Shown: positions 44,868 to 56,225 of the stretch, in pieces
Position numbering within the stretch: position 1 is the stretch's first letter
Layout of the letters: every line of letters begins with the position of its first letter
Origin: Stictocephala bisonia
Lineage: Eukaryota > Arthropoda > Insecta > Hemiptera > Membracidae
Assembly (NCBI GenBank): GCA_035578905.1
Contig: JAQJVL010002561.1
Coordinates: 1 to 64,000 of the forward strand
Length of the DNA: 64,000 bases
Direction of reading: 5' to 3'
The notes under the pieces: generated by a model
Seen by the model: the letters and a program-made list of their open reading frames with translations, nothing else
Databases searched by the model: none
What the model was told of the DNA's origin: nothing
Position numbers and translations under genes: made by a program

Positions 44868-45369
44868 CCATGTTAAGGTACCACAGTTTGTTGACGACAT
44901 AACAAACAAAACTTGTAAACCTTCCAATGTTAGTAGAATTAAGGGTACCTCTAGTGAACTTTCGTTAACTGTAAGAAAAGTAGATTGTAATAGTTGGAAA
45001 GTTGTCAAACACAAGAAGTGTAATATGATAGTTAAATCACCCATCCAAAGCTCCTTACATGTAAGCACATCCAATAGATTTTCTAGCCTTGACCACCAAA
45101 GTTCTGACACAGCTCCTTCATATAGCATCATACCTCCAGATAAACCTAAAACTTTCCAAAAACTCCTTCCTAAGAGTAAGAAGGTTTCGAAAATAAAAAA
45201 TAAATTTATGGTCACTCTTGCCTTTAAAAACACTGAGAGACTAAGCATAGCGCACATGGAAATTATCAGTGATAGCCATGGGCGCACATTATCTGGTATT
45301 TTGAGTAAGAAGCTAAATAGTAAATTCAAAGTCTCGGGCACTGTCAAACCTAATGCTTGTATGCAGTAG
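44868..45369 (+). pseudogene. Non-LTR retrotransposon ORF1, SGNH/esterase domain, 5' half
   Basis: A frame rich in Ser/Lys/Pro leads into HMEIISDSHGRTLSGILSKK and GTVKPNACMQ. 'G/S-D-S-H' with a nearby P-x-A is the first block of the SGNH (GDSL-like) hydrolase found in ORF1 of CR1/Jockey-type elements. The frame stops at 45369, and a mariner-type element is inserted 31 bases later. The matching second half resumes at 46777. Inactive relic. Confidence 0.7.
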
Positions 45370-45399
45370 ATAATTCTAAGTGTAAATCCCCTTAAGTTA

Positions 45400-46776
45400 T
45401 ACAGGGCGTTTCAAAAAGAATCATCCGATTTTAAAAATTTATTGCTATTCATCTATAAGTCCGATTTGATAGAACAATGTACTGTCAGTAAGAGGAAGCT
45501 CTCAAGTTTCGAGTGTTTTCCGCTAGGTAGCAGTAGCGCGCTTCTGTCAACGCCCAGCTCAGTTATTGACAAAATGGCATCTAAACAACAGAAGGCTTTT
45601 TGTGTTATACGGTTTGCTAGATGTGAGTCTGTGATTACCGTGCAACGTGAATTTCGTACCACATATGGTGCTGATCCTCCTACAGCCCAGAGCATAAGAG
45701 GATGGTATAAGCAATTTACTGATACAGGCTGTCTCTGTAAAGCAAAATCATCGGGTCGTCCACGTGTGTCCAATGAAGACGTGGAGCGCATCCGCGACAG
45801 TTTCGCCCGTAGCCCGCAAAAATCCACTCGCCGTGCTGGTAGGGAACTTAACATTCCTTCAACATCAGTATGGCGTGTTTTACGCCGACGTTTACATTTG
45901 AAACCATACAGGATTCAATTACTACAAGCTTTGCATGAAGGTGATAAACAACGTGTTCAGTTTTGTGAGTTTATCCTAAGCCAGATGGCAGTTGACGATG
46001 ATTTGGTAACACGCATGGTGTTTAGTGACGAGGCAACTTTCCATTTGAGTGGAAAAGTTAACCGTCACAATGTGAGAATATGGGGAACCGAGCAACCACA
46101 TCACATCGTACAGCATGAGCGAGATTCCCCAAAACTTAATGTTTTCTGTGCAATCTCACGGAATAAAGTGTACGGTCCCTTTTTTCTTTCAAGAGAACAC
46201 TGTTACGGGATTGACATATCTCGATATGTTAGAAAACTATCTCTTCCCTCAGTTAGAAACAGATTCCAATGACTTCGTGTACCAGCAGGACGGTGCCCCA
46301 CCACACTGGAATCTTCATGTGAGAGAGTTTTTAAATGGTAGGCTTCCTCAAAGATGGATCAGTCGTACTGGACCTAACGATTCCGCGTTACATCACTGGC
46401 CTCCAAGGTCACCGGACCTTACTGTTTGCGACTTCTTTTTGTGGGGATTTGTGAAAGACATTGTTTATATCCCTCCCCTTCCAACAACATTGGTTGAACT
46501 AAGGAACCGCATTAGAGTAGCCATCGAATCTATCACTCAAGAAATGCTAGCTAAGGTGTGGAACGAATTTGAGTATCGCATAGACATATGCCGTGCATCT
46601 CAAGGGGGCCATATTGAGCACCTGTAAATGGTATGTAAAAAAAAACTTTATTTTAACTATGTAAAAAAACTTTATTAGTTATCCTTTAATATAAAATTAA
46701 CCTCATGTCCATATTATTATTAATATTGAAATTATAAACCTACAAAATCGGATGATTCTTTTTGAAACACCCTGTA
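45400..46776 (+). mobile_element. Tc1/mariner-superfamily element with intact ends
   Basis: TA duplications (45400-45401, 46775-46776) bound a 1373-bp element. Its roughly 31-bp terminal inverted repeats differ at one base: CAGGGCGTTTCAAAAAGAAT and the following CATCCGATTTT on the left, CAGGGTGTTTC... on the right. One transposase gene fills the interior. It is inserted in the SGNH domain of an older non-LTR element. Confidence 0.93.
45574..46627 (+). pseudogene. mariner-superfamily transposase, one frameshift
   Basis: Start MASKQQKAFCVIRFARCESV. Helix-turn-helix pair: RGWYKQFTDTG then GRPRVSNEDVERI and TSVWRVLRRRLHLKPYRIQL. Catalytic domain: MVFSDEATFHLSG (first Asp), DFVYQQDGAPPHW (second Asp), WPPRSPDLTVCDFFLWG (third Asp region). 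The frame changes once near 46193-46205; the second frame runs to TAA 46625-46627. From the second Asp to the Asp of SPDL there are 41 residues, and to the Asp of TVCD 46, versus 34 in classic mariner. The family is common in insect genomes. About 350 residues in all, a normal length. Otherwise well preserved, so a young insertion. Confidence 0.9.
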
Positions 46777-47110
46777 CAATGATGATGATGTAATAATCAT
46801 TATTGGTGGCACAAATAATGTTGAAGATACCAAACGCTGTAACAGTTTTAATAAAGAGCTGGATAACTTTCTTGGAGAGGTGTTGGGTCTTAGAGTCCTG
46901 TTGGTTGGCTTGCCCCACAGGCACGATCGCCCTTATTTGAATTCAGCAGTGTCCAACATAAACAGTGGTTTAAGCTCCTTGGTTATGAGAGAAGAGTCGT
47001 GCGTTATGACAGTGATGAAACGTTGGCTATATCTTGGATTTTTTTTGTTTAGATTGAATGTCAGTCAGTGCCAGTGTACCAGAAGAACGGAAAAGAATTA
47101 TTATTTTTGA
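46777..47110 (+). pseudogene. Non-LTR ORF1 SGNH/esterase domain, 3' half
   Basis: From 46781 the frame reads DDDVIIIIGGTNNVEDTKRC, then FNKELDNFLGEVLGLRVLLV and GLPHRHDRPYLNSAVSNINS. 'D-x-V-I-I-x-I-G-G-T-N-D/N' is the third block of SGNH hydrolases (oxyanion hole), and the GLPHRHD block follows in CR1/Jockey-type ORF1 proteins. It continues the 44868-45369 fragment across the mariner insertion. Confidence 0.7.
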
Positions 47111-47672
47111 TCACAGTTATTATTCAGTATGGTTATTCTAAATGGTAATGAAGAAGGGAAAGCCAACTGTCCAAATGTCTTGTGGCTCTAGAAAAGGCTA
47201 AACCAGTTGTATTATTTTAACGCCTTTACGATACTTATATCAATTTCCCCCATTATTAAACACAATTTGTCAATGTCTGTGGCAAAACTATATTAAAGCA
47301 AACTTAATTTAATAATTTTATTATAGTTATGAACTGTTCACTATCAATACATTGTTTCTTATTTATATAAATAAAACATCCGTTTTGGCTGTATATTATT
47401 TATAAATTAGAATATTAAACATTTTGTACATCGTCAGTATTCTATACGAGATGATTCAAAACAAGCCTCATCTCAATTTGTATTATCTGTACGAACATCG
47501 ACGTGTATTTGTTTACTTTTTACGGAAAAAGAGAGTATTTGTTTAATCCTTCCTTTTTGTCTATAAGAAGATGCTTTGGTGACATTTTCTTCTGTATTAT
47601 TTTTGTCCTACCTCATAAACTGTCATTCTCAAACAAATACTGGTAACAGGTTTTACTTTTTTAAAATTTACA
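47111..47672. other. AT-rich non-coding stretch
   Basis: No supported gene or element; possibly the remaining decayed non-LTR body. Confidence 0.35.
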
Positions 47673-48066
47673 TTCTTACATATGAGACGCTGACACAACG
47701 TTGTGCGTATTTTAAGCTGAATATGAATGATGAGTGTGGATGAGTGTAGTCTGATTACTAACTGAATGCAACTATTCCTCACAAAGGGCAATTTATTAAT
47801 AGCCAGGGCAACTAAGGGACCTACAGATTTACGTGGAATCCAAACCACGTAATTTTGGTCTGATTTTCAGCTAATTGACAAGCCTGATACTCAGTTACCT
47901 CCCCCACACAACATCCGTACAATGATTACCACACAACATGGACACCCCAGACTTCTCTAGTAGTGTTCACGCCGATAGCAACCACTGAGCGGATGCCATG
48001 GCGGTATTAAGAAGACCGAGCATCCAACCTATGACCTACAATCTCCCAAACATTTTGTCCCCAATG
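47673..48066 (-). mobile_element. SINE-B, near full length
   Basis: Minus-strand element of about 390 bp. Its 3' part shares the CTCATC blocks and GCGTCTCATATG-type end with SINE-A; its 5' part (CGGTCTTCTTAATACCGCC, GCTCAGTGGTTGCTATCGG, GAAGTCTGGGGTGTCCATG) is distinct. Related copies are at 55372-55735 and 55738-56100/58982-59048. A box-B-like GGTTGGATGC occurs in the head, but a tRNA origin is not certain. Confidence 0.65.
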
Positions 48067-48240
48067 ACAGAGCAGTCATGCTCTGTACACATTAACAGTA
48101 CACATCTATGGGTCAAATTCTCATCTTGATGCATTTTTGGGATTTTAATCTTGATATGTGCGTAATCACTGAAAATTAAAGATCTAATTATGTGGAAAAT
48201 TACTGTAATCTGGATTTTTTTATGTATCTGCTTCATATAT
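48067..48240. other. Short non-coding stretch
   Basis: Nothing recognised. Confidence 0.3.
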
Positions 48241-48400
48241 TTATTTATTGCAGTGGAATATACAGTAGCTCGTGCGCTCGCGCAGGGCGCGCCGATTTTG
48301 CAGGAGCGGCGCGGGGCACCGCTCCGGTTACGCGAGACATATAAAGGCGGACGCTTGAAAAAGCAAACGAAGAGAGAGGAAATGGCATTTTTATAGTGTA
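48241..48400. promoter_or_regulatory. GC-rich patch with TATA-like box
   Basis: A strikingly CpG-rich block (GCTCGTGCGCTCGCGCAGGG, GGAGCGGCGCGGGGCACCGC) in AT-rich DNA ends in a TATAAA at 48340-48345. It could be a promoter of a gene or of an unrecognised element. No downstream coding exon could be confirmed. Confidence 0.3.
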
Positions 48401-48840
48401 AATGAATAGTTTTTCAGATTATTTATATTTAATGAGGTAAGAGAGCAGGCCGATGGTCTTGGTCGCAGATTTTAATCCTCTCATTTAGAAACAAGGAAGA
48501 CTCGAGCGCCCTTCCTAAGTTGGTGGTGCTTTCCTTAGGATTAGGCACCCTCATTTTAGAGGATAGCTTGCGTTGTTGTGGTACAGTTAACCTAAACTTA
48601 ACGTGTCTATAGTAGCCTAATAGTAATAAGTGATTAAGCGGAAATTACTTTACACGATAAGAACATTAATTTACAAAGTATTAATACATTACTTTATACT
48701 TATGCCCTCTTTTACTGTTGTGCCGCAGGTGCAGGCGATGGTCACTTTGATGTGCCCTATGGAGATGGTCACAGGTTAGGATAGATAGGCTATTTATTTG
48801 TTTATCGACTTAGGTCCTAATGAGGATTGGGGCAGGAGTA
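48401..48840. other. Non-coding stretch
   Basis: No supported gene. Confidence 0.3.
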
Positions 48841-49085
48841 CACGTCTCAAAATTCCTGTAAGCAGTGATGAAGTTGATACTGTTTAAGATGTTTTTTGAA
48901 TTTGAAAATGATCTGTTATGCTTTGAATTTCCTGGGTTAAGAACTGTATAATTTTTAATCCTATATAGTCCGGTTTTTTCAAATGTGGCTAGTATATGGA
49001 ACTGTGCAAAACGGTTTTTATGCCTGGTGTTGTAAATATGATTGTTAGACGTAGATTCCTTTCCTATCTTGAATAAAGTTTACTT
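48841..49085 (-). pseudogene. Possible 3' end of a non-LTR retrotransposon
   Basis: On the minus strand, phrases such as RIKNYTVLNPGNSKHNRSFS and FKFKKHLKQYQLHH (in shifted frames) resemble the 'G-I-x-x-Y-N-x-L-P ... F-K-x-x-L-K-x-Y-L' end of Jockey-group ORF2. Weak and broken. Confidence 0.35.
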
Positions 49086-49274
49086 ATTTGTTGTCCTCTT
49101 TTAAATTTCAGGTTTTCAGAATAGCTATACAGATAATCATTTCAAAGTTGTCAAAACTCAGCATTTTCAGAACGATAATATAAAATCAAGATTTTCAATT
49201 ACTCAATATTTTTAGCTGTATGCCATTGTTTTTCATTTGAAATATTCGGTGATCATTACCGATCTTTTCATGGT

Positions 49275-49505
49275 CTAGGTACAACAGTTTACCACTAACG
49301 GTGCCAACTTAGCAAACGCATCTACGAGCGTTGGGTGTGACATCGAGGCGAAGCGCGCACTTGACGTTATGTCAGTTTCTTCACGAGTTACCCGAAAGGG
49401 AATAGGATCGGGGGAGGGGGCGGAAATTTTGGTCTTTGCACGCGCGTTAAAAAACTCACGAACCGCGCCTGGGAATACAAAAACTCTCCCTCCACACGTA
49501 GACAT
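49275..49505. promoter_or_regulatory. Second GC-rich patch
   Basis: A CpG-rich stretch (GACATCGAGGCGAAGCGCGC, GGGGGAGGGGGCGG, GCACGCGCGTT) 1 kb from the first. An open frame on the minus strand is a by-product of the composition and has no family resemblance. It may be a promoter or part of a repeat. Confidence 0.25.
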
Positions 49506-50812
49506 GATTAAAATGTCCCTTGAATTAGAGAACAGTAAACTAAAATAACTGTATTATCTCACTTTCAATTATTAAAATTATGAATTCTTTGCTACATTCT
49601 CACCAAACATCAGTTGTTCAGACTTCAACAAATACTTTGTTTGAGTCAGTTATAGATAACATTATAAGTTACCCTTTGCTATAAACCATATATAAAATAG
49701 TCTTGAACAATTTTTCTTTCAACATCCCGGTAATCGTGATGTAGAATTTGACGATTCAGTGAGTCAATAAAGCTATTTATTGTTTTATTTCTAACAACCA
49801 ATATCAGTGGGAGATTTTCCTTCTCTACCCATTTGTTTCTTCTAACTAGCTTGCATAATACGGTTCATATTTTAGAACATGTTTTTTTTCTACATCATGG
49901 CTTCAATTACATTATTACTCTATGCTGATAGCAATTCATAAACAAATGTAATTCATTATTCATCTGAACTAAAGACTTTCTTGAGTTGTTTTTTTCTTGA
50001 ATTGTTTATAGAACATCTTTGCTGTTTGTGTACTGGTGTGTTCGTTCATTTTATATATTTATCATTAAAGTGTATTTTTCATCTCCGTATAAATTAAAAA
50101 CTGTATAGGTGAGACCATGTTTCAAATCTTGATTTTTCTGCATGTTGAAAATCGACAACTGCTATAGTAAAGGGTTGGGTTCTCAAGCCTGTTAATATAT
50201 ATTTATTAATTACGGTACCTTTTTATATTGTATTTGTTATGATAGTTTAGTACACAGATTTCCACCTTCAAAACACTTTAGCTGGATCTTATATATTTTC
50301 TTGAACTGTTTTTAATTTTCTGCAAATACTGAATAAATTTCTTACAGTTCTCAATTTATCTAAAAGTGTTAATGAACTTATCCTCCTAGATAAGTTTGCT
50401 GATGTCCTTCTCACATATTACATCTAGTCTTGTCGTAGGGCACTGCAAACTAACCTTAAAATTGTAAAGTCACCTTTATCCTATCCTTTTCTTCTTGTTT
50501 TCAATGTCTGTTGAACCCTTTTGAGTTTTTTTACATTCCCTATCTCATATTCCCAAGACTGAACACACACACAAGACTTGTGTGGTGACAGTTAAATCGG
50601 TGATTTAGAAAGTCTTTATCTTTGTTTTAAGTGGGAGCCCGCCCACTGATTTACTCTGATAAAACATTTTTAACAAACTGGCCTGGGTGAAAAGACTGAG
50701 AATAAGTGGGGAAGTGCACACTAATGACTGAACACTGTGTGACACGCCATTTCTAGTGTGCTGTTTTAAATACAGTTTATTATTATAGTGATTTTTCTGT
50801 TTATTTCAATAT
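49506..50812. other. AT-rich non-coding stretch
   Basis: No supported gene. A phrase at about 50390-50420 (CTAGATAAGTTTGCTGATGTCC) resembles 32116-32140, possibly a repeat. Confidence 0.35.
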
Positions 50813-50813
50813 A

Positions 50814-52004
50814 CCGTAAACAGGGGTGGCTTGAGGCCTGTGGGGTGACTTGAAACCAAAAGCTATAAAAAGTTTTAAACTTAGTTTTCTCACTAGTCAT
50901 TATTAAAATATAACGAACTTTTGACTTATTTTGAAGCCTGAAAGCTACAAAATGACATACTGCTTTATTTCATATAAGTAATATATATATATATATATTC
51001 TGCAGGATAAATGACTGGGAAATTGACAAATCATTCTTTGACTCCTGAGACAACATTATCAGCATAGTTGTATTTTCTATTTGTGATAGAATAGACGTAA
51101 GAATAATTTTATCAAAACCCCAACATAATTTTCACAATTTTGGGGTGACTTGATACCAAAATACCAAGATATTTCGTGGGAGGAGTATAAAATTACTGCA
51201 ATGTGTATAAGTGGCACTAATAACTTCAAGTGGCCAAATAACTCTGATGTCTGTTGATACAATGAGTGTGATATAAAAGAACATATAAAGCCTCCTTTAC
51301 CAATAAATGCTCGAGGAACGTTCAGTGTTCCAGAAGTGCATAAATGGAGGCTGAATGAAAAATCTGATGAGTAACTGTGTAAATAGTTAACATTTTAGAT
51401 AAATAATAACAAATTTGAACTTAATTTATTTATTGAACAGTTTGCTTCACTTCTTGAGCTAATGAAGCGATATACACAAGTTATTAACACTATTTCAAGT
51501 AATTATTTGGAAATATATATATTAAAATTTGGTTGATTTTTGTTTCTAAGAAAATACAAGTCTTCTAGTTTGTATTGAGGTAAGTAACACTGCTTTCTGT
51601 TTGATATTTCATTTTATAGAATTTTATTTCAGTGTCCATGACAACACCTGTGTTTTAGTTCGTTATAATAAGTAACTTCTTTAATATTCATAATAAAATT
51701 ATGTAAAAGACATGAGAAGATTCAGAAAGAAATGCTAGTTTCAAGTCACCTCTTGAATCAGGACAATAATAAGTTAGATTGAAATAACATGCATTCAAAA
51801 AGGCTGGTATCAAGTATACTTGAACTGCTAACAAAATATTTTTATAATATATGACCATTGTAAAAATATAATATTCTGTATATACATAGGTATTATTACT
51901 TACGACTGCAATAACCATATAAAACTATTAATTCTAAAATGTTTGGTTACAAAACTATAAGAGTGTAACCTTAAAAAGTGGTATCAAGCCACCCCGATTT
52001 ACGG
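50814..52004. mobile_element. TIR element with internal repeated motifs, about 1.2 kb
   Basis: Ends CCGTAAACAGGGGTGGCTTG and (reverse-complemented right end) CCGTAAATCGGGGTGGCTTG are inverted. The motif GGGGTGACTTGA-ACCAAAA recurs inside at about 50850 and 51142, with inverted versions near 51738 and 51808. A short relic on the plus strand (about 51165-51372) reads SGTNNFKWPNNSDVC, then IKPPLPINARGTFSVPEVHK and a stop, perhaps a transposase C-terminus. No clear target duplication. Confidence 0.6.
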
Positions 52005-52459
52005 CAGTCTTCAAGCTTTTCCAGAGAGGTAAAATGGAGTACATTGAATTAAGTTGGAAAACCTCCTCCATTGTATGAAAAAAAAGGATACCTTGAGTAA
52101 TCAGAAATTCTGACCAACATAAATCTATATTCTAGTCTATAAGACTAATATTAATTTTTCTCAAACCAAGCGAAAATTTAGCTCAGCACTTAAGCTGATA
52201 GGCTAGTTCATTAGTTGATGTTTAACAGTAGTTAGTTTTCTCAGTTTTGAAAGAGGCTAAGAAGGTAATATGTATGATGTTGTTTAGTCCAACTGTCTCT
52301 CACCTCTATTATGTTATTTCAACAGATTTATTTTGAATTTATAACTGACATTTTACCTATGTTGCGTTATAAATAGGATGCAAGTAACCAAGTTAACATG
52401 ATTTTTTTTGGTTTATTCTCTATTAATCTTAAAGCCAAAGTGCATATAACAGTGTTATC
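52005..52459. other. AT-rich non-coding stretch
   Basis: No supported gene. Confidence 0.35.
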
Positions 52460-52970
52460 TACTTCATTATTTAAGATGTCTGGACTGATGGTCAATGTGC
52501 GCTACCCCAGGTTATCGATCAAACTGTTCGGCTCAACGTCAGTCCATCTCACTCGACTACTGTTGGTAGACATCAGCTTACACCTAATTATTACATGTTT
52601 GCCTGAACTTACAAAACACATCTGGCAAACGGAAAGAATCCCTGATGATCGGAAATATGCTCTTATTCATCTATTTGATAAAAAAGAGACAGAATGATGT
52701 TGACAATCAAGGACATGCCCAAATTCTCATTATGTCCTATTTATTTTAAAAAGCTCAGCAACATTTAATACTTGTATAATTAGGGAATACCAAGCTGAGT
52801 TTACAATAAACAGATCCTGTACAAACAAATTTTAAAATTACAACTAATCCGTAGAAATCATAAGATTTTTAGCAAATATATGGTTTATACATTTGTTGAC
52901 TTTAAAGCTCTCTTCAGAATTTTCAAAGAACAAGAACAGAACCTAAGTACAATAGTATCTCATATAACAT
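52460..52970 (+). pseudogene. RTE/Craft-like reverse transcriptase fragment
   Basis: Readable on the plus strand in shifting frames: IWQTERIPDDRKYALIHLFD then KKETE (start of RT), CPNSHYVLFILKSSATFN (altered 'I-S-L-L-x-x-x-Y-K-I-L'), REYQAEFTINRSCTNKF ('E-Y-Q-x-G-F-R-x-x-R-S-C') and YMVYTFVDFKALF (domain A with the catalytic Asp, VDF-K-A-F). The rest of the palm is missing. Inactive. Confidence 0.65.
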
Positions 52971-53875
52971 ACTAATAGGGACTGAAGGTTATCCATGATA
53001 ATGAAAGTCTGTTTTATAGACTAGGCTAGCAAATTCTTTTAATGGAGGTAAATAAACACAAATGAAGATACAAACCATCAGTTGGACATGAATATGTCAT
53101 ATTTATTATTTATAAAATTTAGAGAGTACAATGACTCAACTGGCCATCAAAGTGAGATCAATGCGAGAAGTATAAATAAAATAGATTTAACCATAAATAT
53201 ACTTTCTCTATAAATAAGTCTTAAGCCTAATGAAAGACAAATCTTAAGTTCGTTAAGCAATTAATTGCATTTTACACAACACTTTTTTAAGAGGGGTTTA
53301 AACAACAATAGTGTTACTTAATATCTACATTTAGTTGAAAATCTGATTGATGTTAAAAAATAAAAACAATACTATTCGTCAATAAGAGATGATTTTGGTG
53401 AAACACTTATAAATAATAACCAAATGACAGGTACAACAATTATGACCAAGTATTAATGAATCTACATGTACTAGTCCAAGGGCGGGTTACATTGTGCAAA
53501 GTGCATCCTTCTTGCCAGCTTCTCATTCAATTTCATTTTGTTGTGCTACCAATCTTCGAACCTCTTAAAAAAATTATTGATAATGCATAAAGTTTGTTTG
53601 AAAGGGTGAATTTTTTTCTTATTTAATATAATACATTCATATTACTAATATGTGACTATATATTTGTTTTCGTGAACAAAATCAGTGATGTTACTAAACT
53701 TGGTTAGGTATTCTTAAGGGTTTGATAACACATTTGTTGAAAACAATAAGTTTTACACAACAAAACATTGTATGCTAAATATTTCTCTTTGCATTTCCTT
53801 AGGACAGCCACAATTGTCTGCATCAAATGGTTTATTCAGTATGATTAGTACAAAACAACATAATCAGTCATTTTT
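52971..53875. other. AT-rich non-coding stretch
   Basis: No supported gene or repeat pair. Confidence 0.35.
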
Positions 53876-54197
53876 TCAATTTATTCTTAAGACGCCGATG
53901 GTCAAGATATGGGCGAATATAGATTTTAAATGAGTGTAGATGAGCAAATGTAGTTATTGTTACAAATTAAGGCTGACTAATCATTAGAAAGTGTCATTAA
54001 TTAATAGCCCAATTAATGAATATTGGATTATTAATGAATATTCATTAATGATTGAATACTCAATCATATGAATAATTAATGAATAGTTGGTGATTATCAG
54101 CTGATCCCTTTCAAAATGTGTTAAGACTCCGACTGGGATCGAACTGAGAACCTTTAGCTTATGAAGGTGGGATTTAATCAACTAAGCAACCGACCAA
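53876..54197 (-). mobile_element. SINE-A, full-length copy with local expansion
   Basis: Tail-side TTAAGACGCCGATGGTCAAG at 53887; head with box B (complement of GGGATCGAACT, 54135-54145) and a diverged box A (54177-54188). Inside, 54005-54085 is expanded by imperfect AATTAATGAATATT palindromes not present in the copy at 41031-41311. Confidence 0.8.
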
Positions 54198-55371
54198 GCA
54201 TTTGTCAAGCAGGCTCTTGAAGAAAAAAAATAGTTTCAAAATTAGCATATTACTAGATGGTAGAGATAAACTACAACACTAATTTACTTCAATATAAATA
54301 CAAAATCCACAAATAGTTGGGTGATTCAACAATAAATATCAACCAATAAAACTTGTAGTTCATTAGTTATTTTTTTAAAGTTAGTCACGCTCTCTGATTG
54401 GGTGACAGCTGAACAGTGGAATAATTCCCTCCGCTGCTGGATCCCCTATATGCGTGTACGCAGGTCACCTACTTTTCAGCTCGCAACATCAATCACTGCA
54501 TTAGATATAGTTTTATAGTTTACTTTTATTACCTTTACCTGTATTAAACCCTGTGGAGAGCTGTGGCCCAAAATGTTTAGTTTCTTATTCTTTTTCATCT
54601 CATTGTTCACATACTCAACTGTAAATGCTAAGATATAATTTCACACAAGATACACGATTAACCCATTTAATGTCTGTTTTCACACTAGCCTGCATGATAG
54701 CGACACAATATCAGCCTGATAACTGTGGGTGGAACATTTAATGTAATGTTACAGAATGTTTTCTCACGACACGTCAGTGTCGGGTCAGTGCAGGCACCGA
54801 TAAGTCATCGGACAGCAAGGCTCCATCATTGTCGCCACGATACAATAAAGACAGAACAGCCCAGTGTATTTACGATGGTCAGAGATTAAAATTGAGTATT
54901 TGGAGTTTCACTGATTGAAGTAATTGAGTCAAAGCCTTGTTTATCGGGTAAAAGTGACAAAGGAAACAAAAATAAAATTCTTCACGAAAACACAGTTATT
55001 CCTTTTTAAATATGTCCTCCGGTAAATTCAGCCATAACTTTAAAAACAACACAAGAAAGCACAGTAACCGCTATCTGTTACAGACTATCGTCCAATGTGA
55101 AAACAGCCAACCCACCATCTGAATTCAAACAATTCTTCAGTGACCTGTTATCTTTTTTTTCTTAAGAAATTAATATAATCTATAAGCACTCACTGAAATT
55201 GTTAACTATGTTCATAAATATATACATAACCTGGAATGGAATATACAATCAAATTATTTATTCATTGTAACTACATACACATGTATAAATCCCTGTACAT
55301 TTATGCTTACCCGTACCAATAATGAGTTTCTCATAAAAATCTCCAAGAAGCTTAATTTATTGATTAGATGC
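54198..55371. other. Non-coding stretch
   Basis: No supported gene. 54640-54900 is GC-richer (CACGACACGTCAGTGTCGGG) without an open frame; a diverged repeat is likely. Confidence 0.35.
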
Positions 55372-55735
55372 AAACCTTTCAGATAAGAGTGAATGTGGGT
55401 GACTACAGTCATTGTTACTGGCTCATTTCATCTGTTCCCTAGAAAGGGCCCCATTTATTCATATCTGGATAGCTGTACCATGGCAGCTAAGGTACAGTAC
55501 CTCTACAGTTTACTATTGAATCCAATCCAAGTAGATGTTGGTCTGATTTTAGGCAAACTGACAATCCTGATAGTCAATTCTCTCTTCTTCATAACACTCG
55601 AATAATGGCAAAATCCCACCCTGGCACCCTGACTTCTATAGTAGTGGCCACATTAAAGGAAACCATTAAGTGGACATCATTTCAGCGCAGCATTAAGACT
55701 GAGAATAGAGTCTATCACTTAAAATCTTCATTATT
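55372..55735 (-). repeat. SINE-B, diverged copy
   Basis: Colinear with 47673-48066: GTGGGTGACTACAGTCATTG, CCCTAGAAAGGGCC, AGATGTTGGTCTGATTTTAG, AACTGACAATCCTGA, ACTTCTATAGTAGTGGCCA and CATTAAGACTGAG. Directly followed by another copy, so two tandem SINE-B units. Confidence 0.6.
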
Positions 55736-55737
55736 CA

Positions 55738-56100
55738 ATCATAAGATCCCGATCGTCAAGATGTGGTTGAAAATGAGGCGTGAATGAGTGTAGACAAACA
55801 AGTTTACTCGTTGTTACTAATTTCATCTGGTCCTGAGAAAGAGCTATTTATTAATAGCCCAATAGTCAGGCAGCTAAGGGACCTACAGCTTTACATGTAA
55901 TCTGAAACACGTAGTGTTGGTCTGATTGTCAGCTAACTGACAAGCCTGAGACTAAGTTTTCTCTTTCCTACCAAACATCTGAACCTTGACTACAATCCAA
56001 CATGGACACCCCAGACTTCTCTAGTAATGTCCACGTCGATGGCAACCACTGAGCGGACGCTGTTTCGATATTAAGAAGACTGAGCATAGAACCTATAGCC
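55738..56100 (-). repeat. SINE-B copy, part 1 (split by hAT)
   Basis: Colinear with the copy at 47673-48066, up to GAACCTATAGCC where the hAT starts; the remainder resumes at 58982. Confidence 0.75.
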
Positions 56101-56225
56101 CAGTGGTTCCCAAATGACAGGCAGTCGTGGACCCCCAATTAAACAAACTAAACAATCGGGGACCCCTAAAGCTATGTTTAATTCAAATCACATATTTGAT
56201 ACTTAATTACTTTAATAAACACCAT

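Noticed and set aside
49275..49505. 76-residue minus-strand open frame in the GC-rich patch
   Set aside because: Explained by low stop density in GC-rich sequence; no splice or homology support.
54640..54900. A possible conserved exon in the GC-richer stretch
   Set aside because: Stops in every frame and no consistent splice sites.
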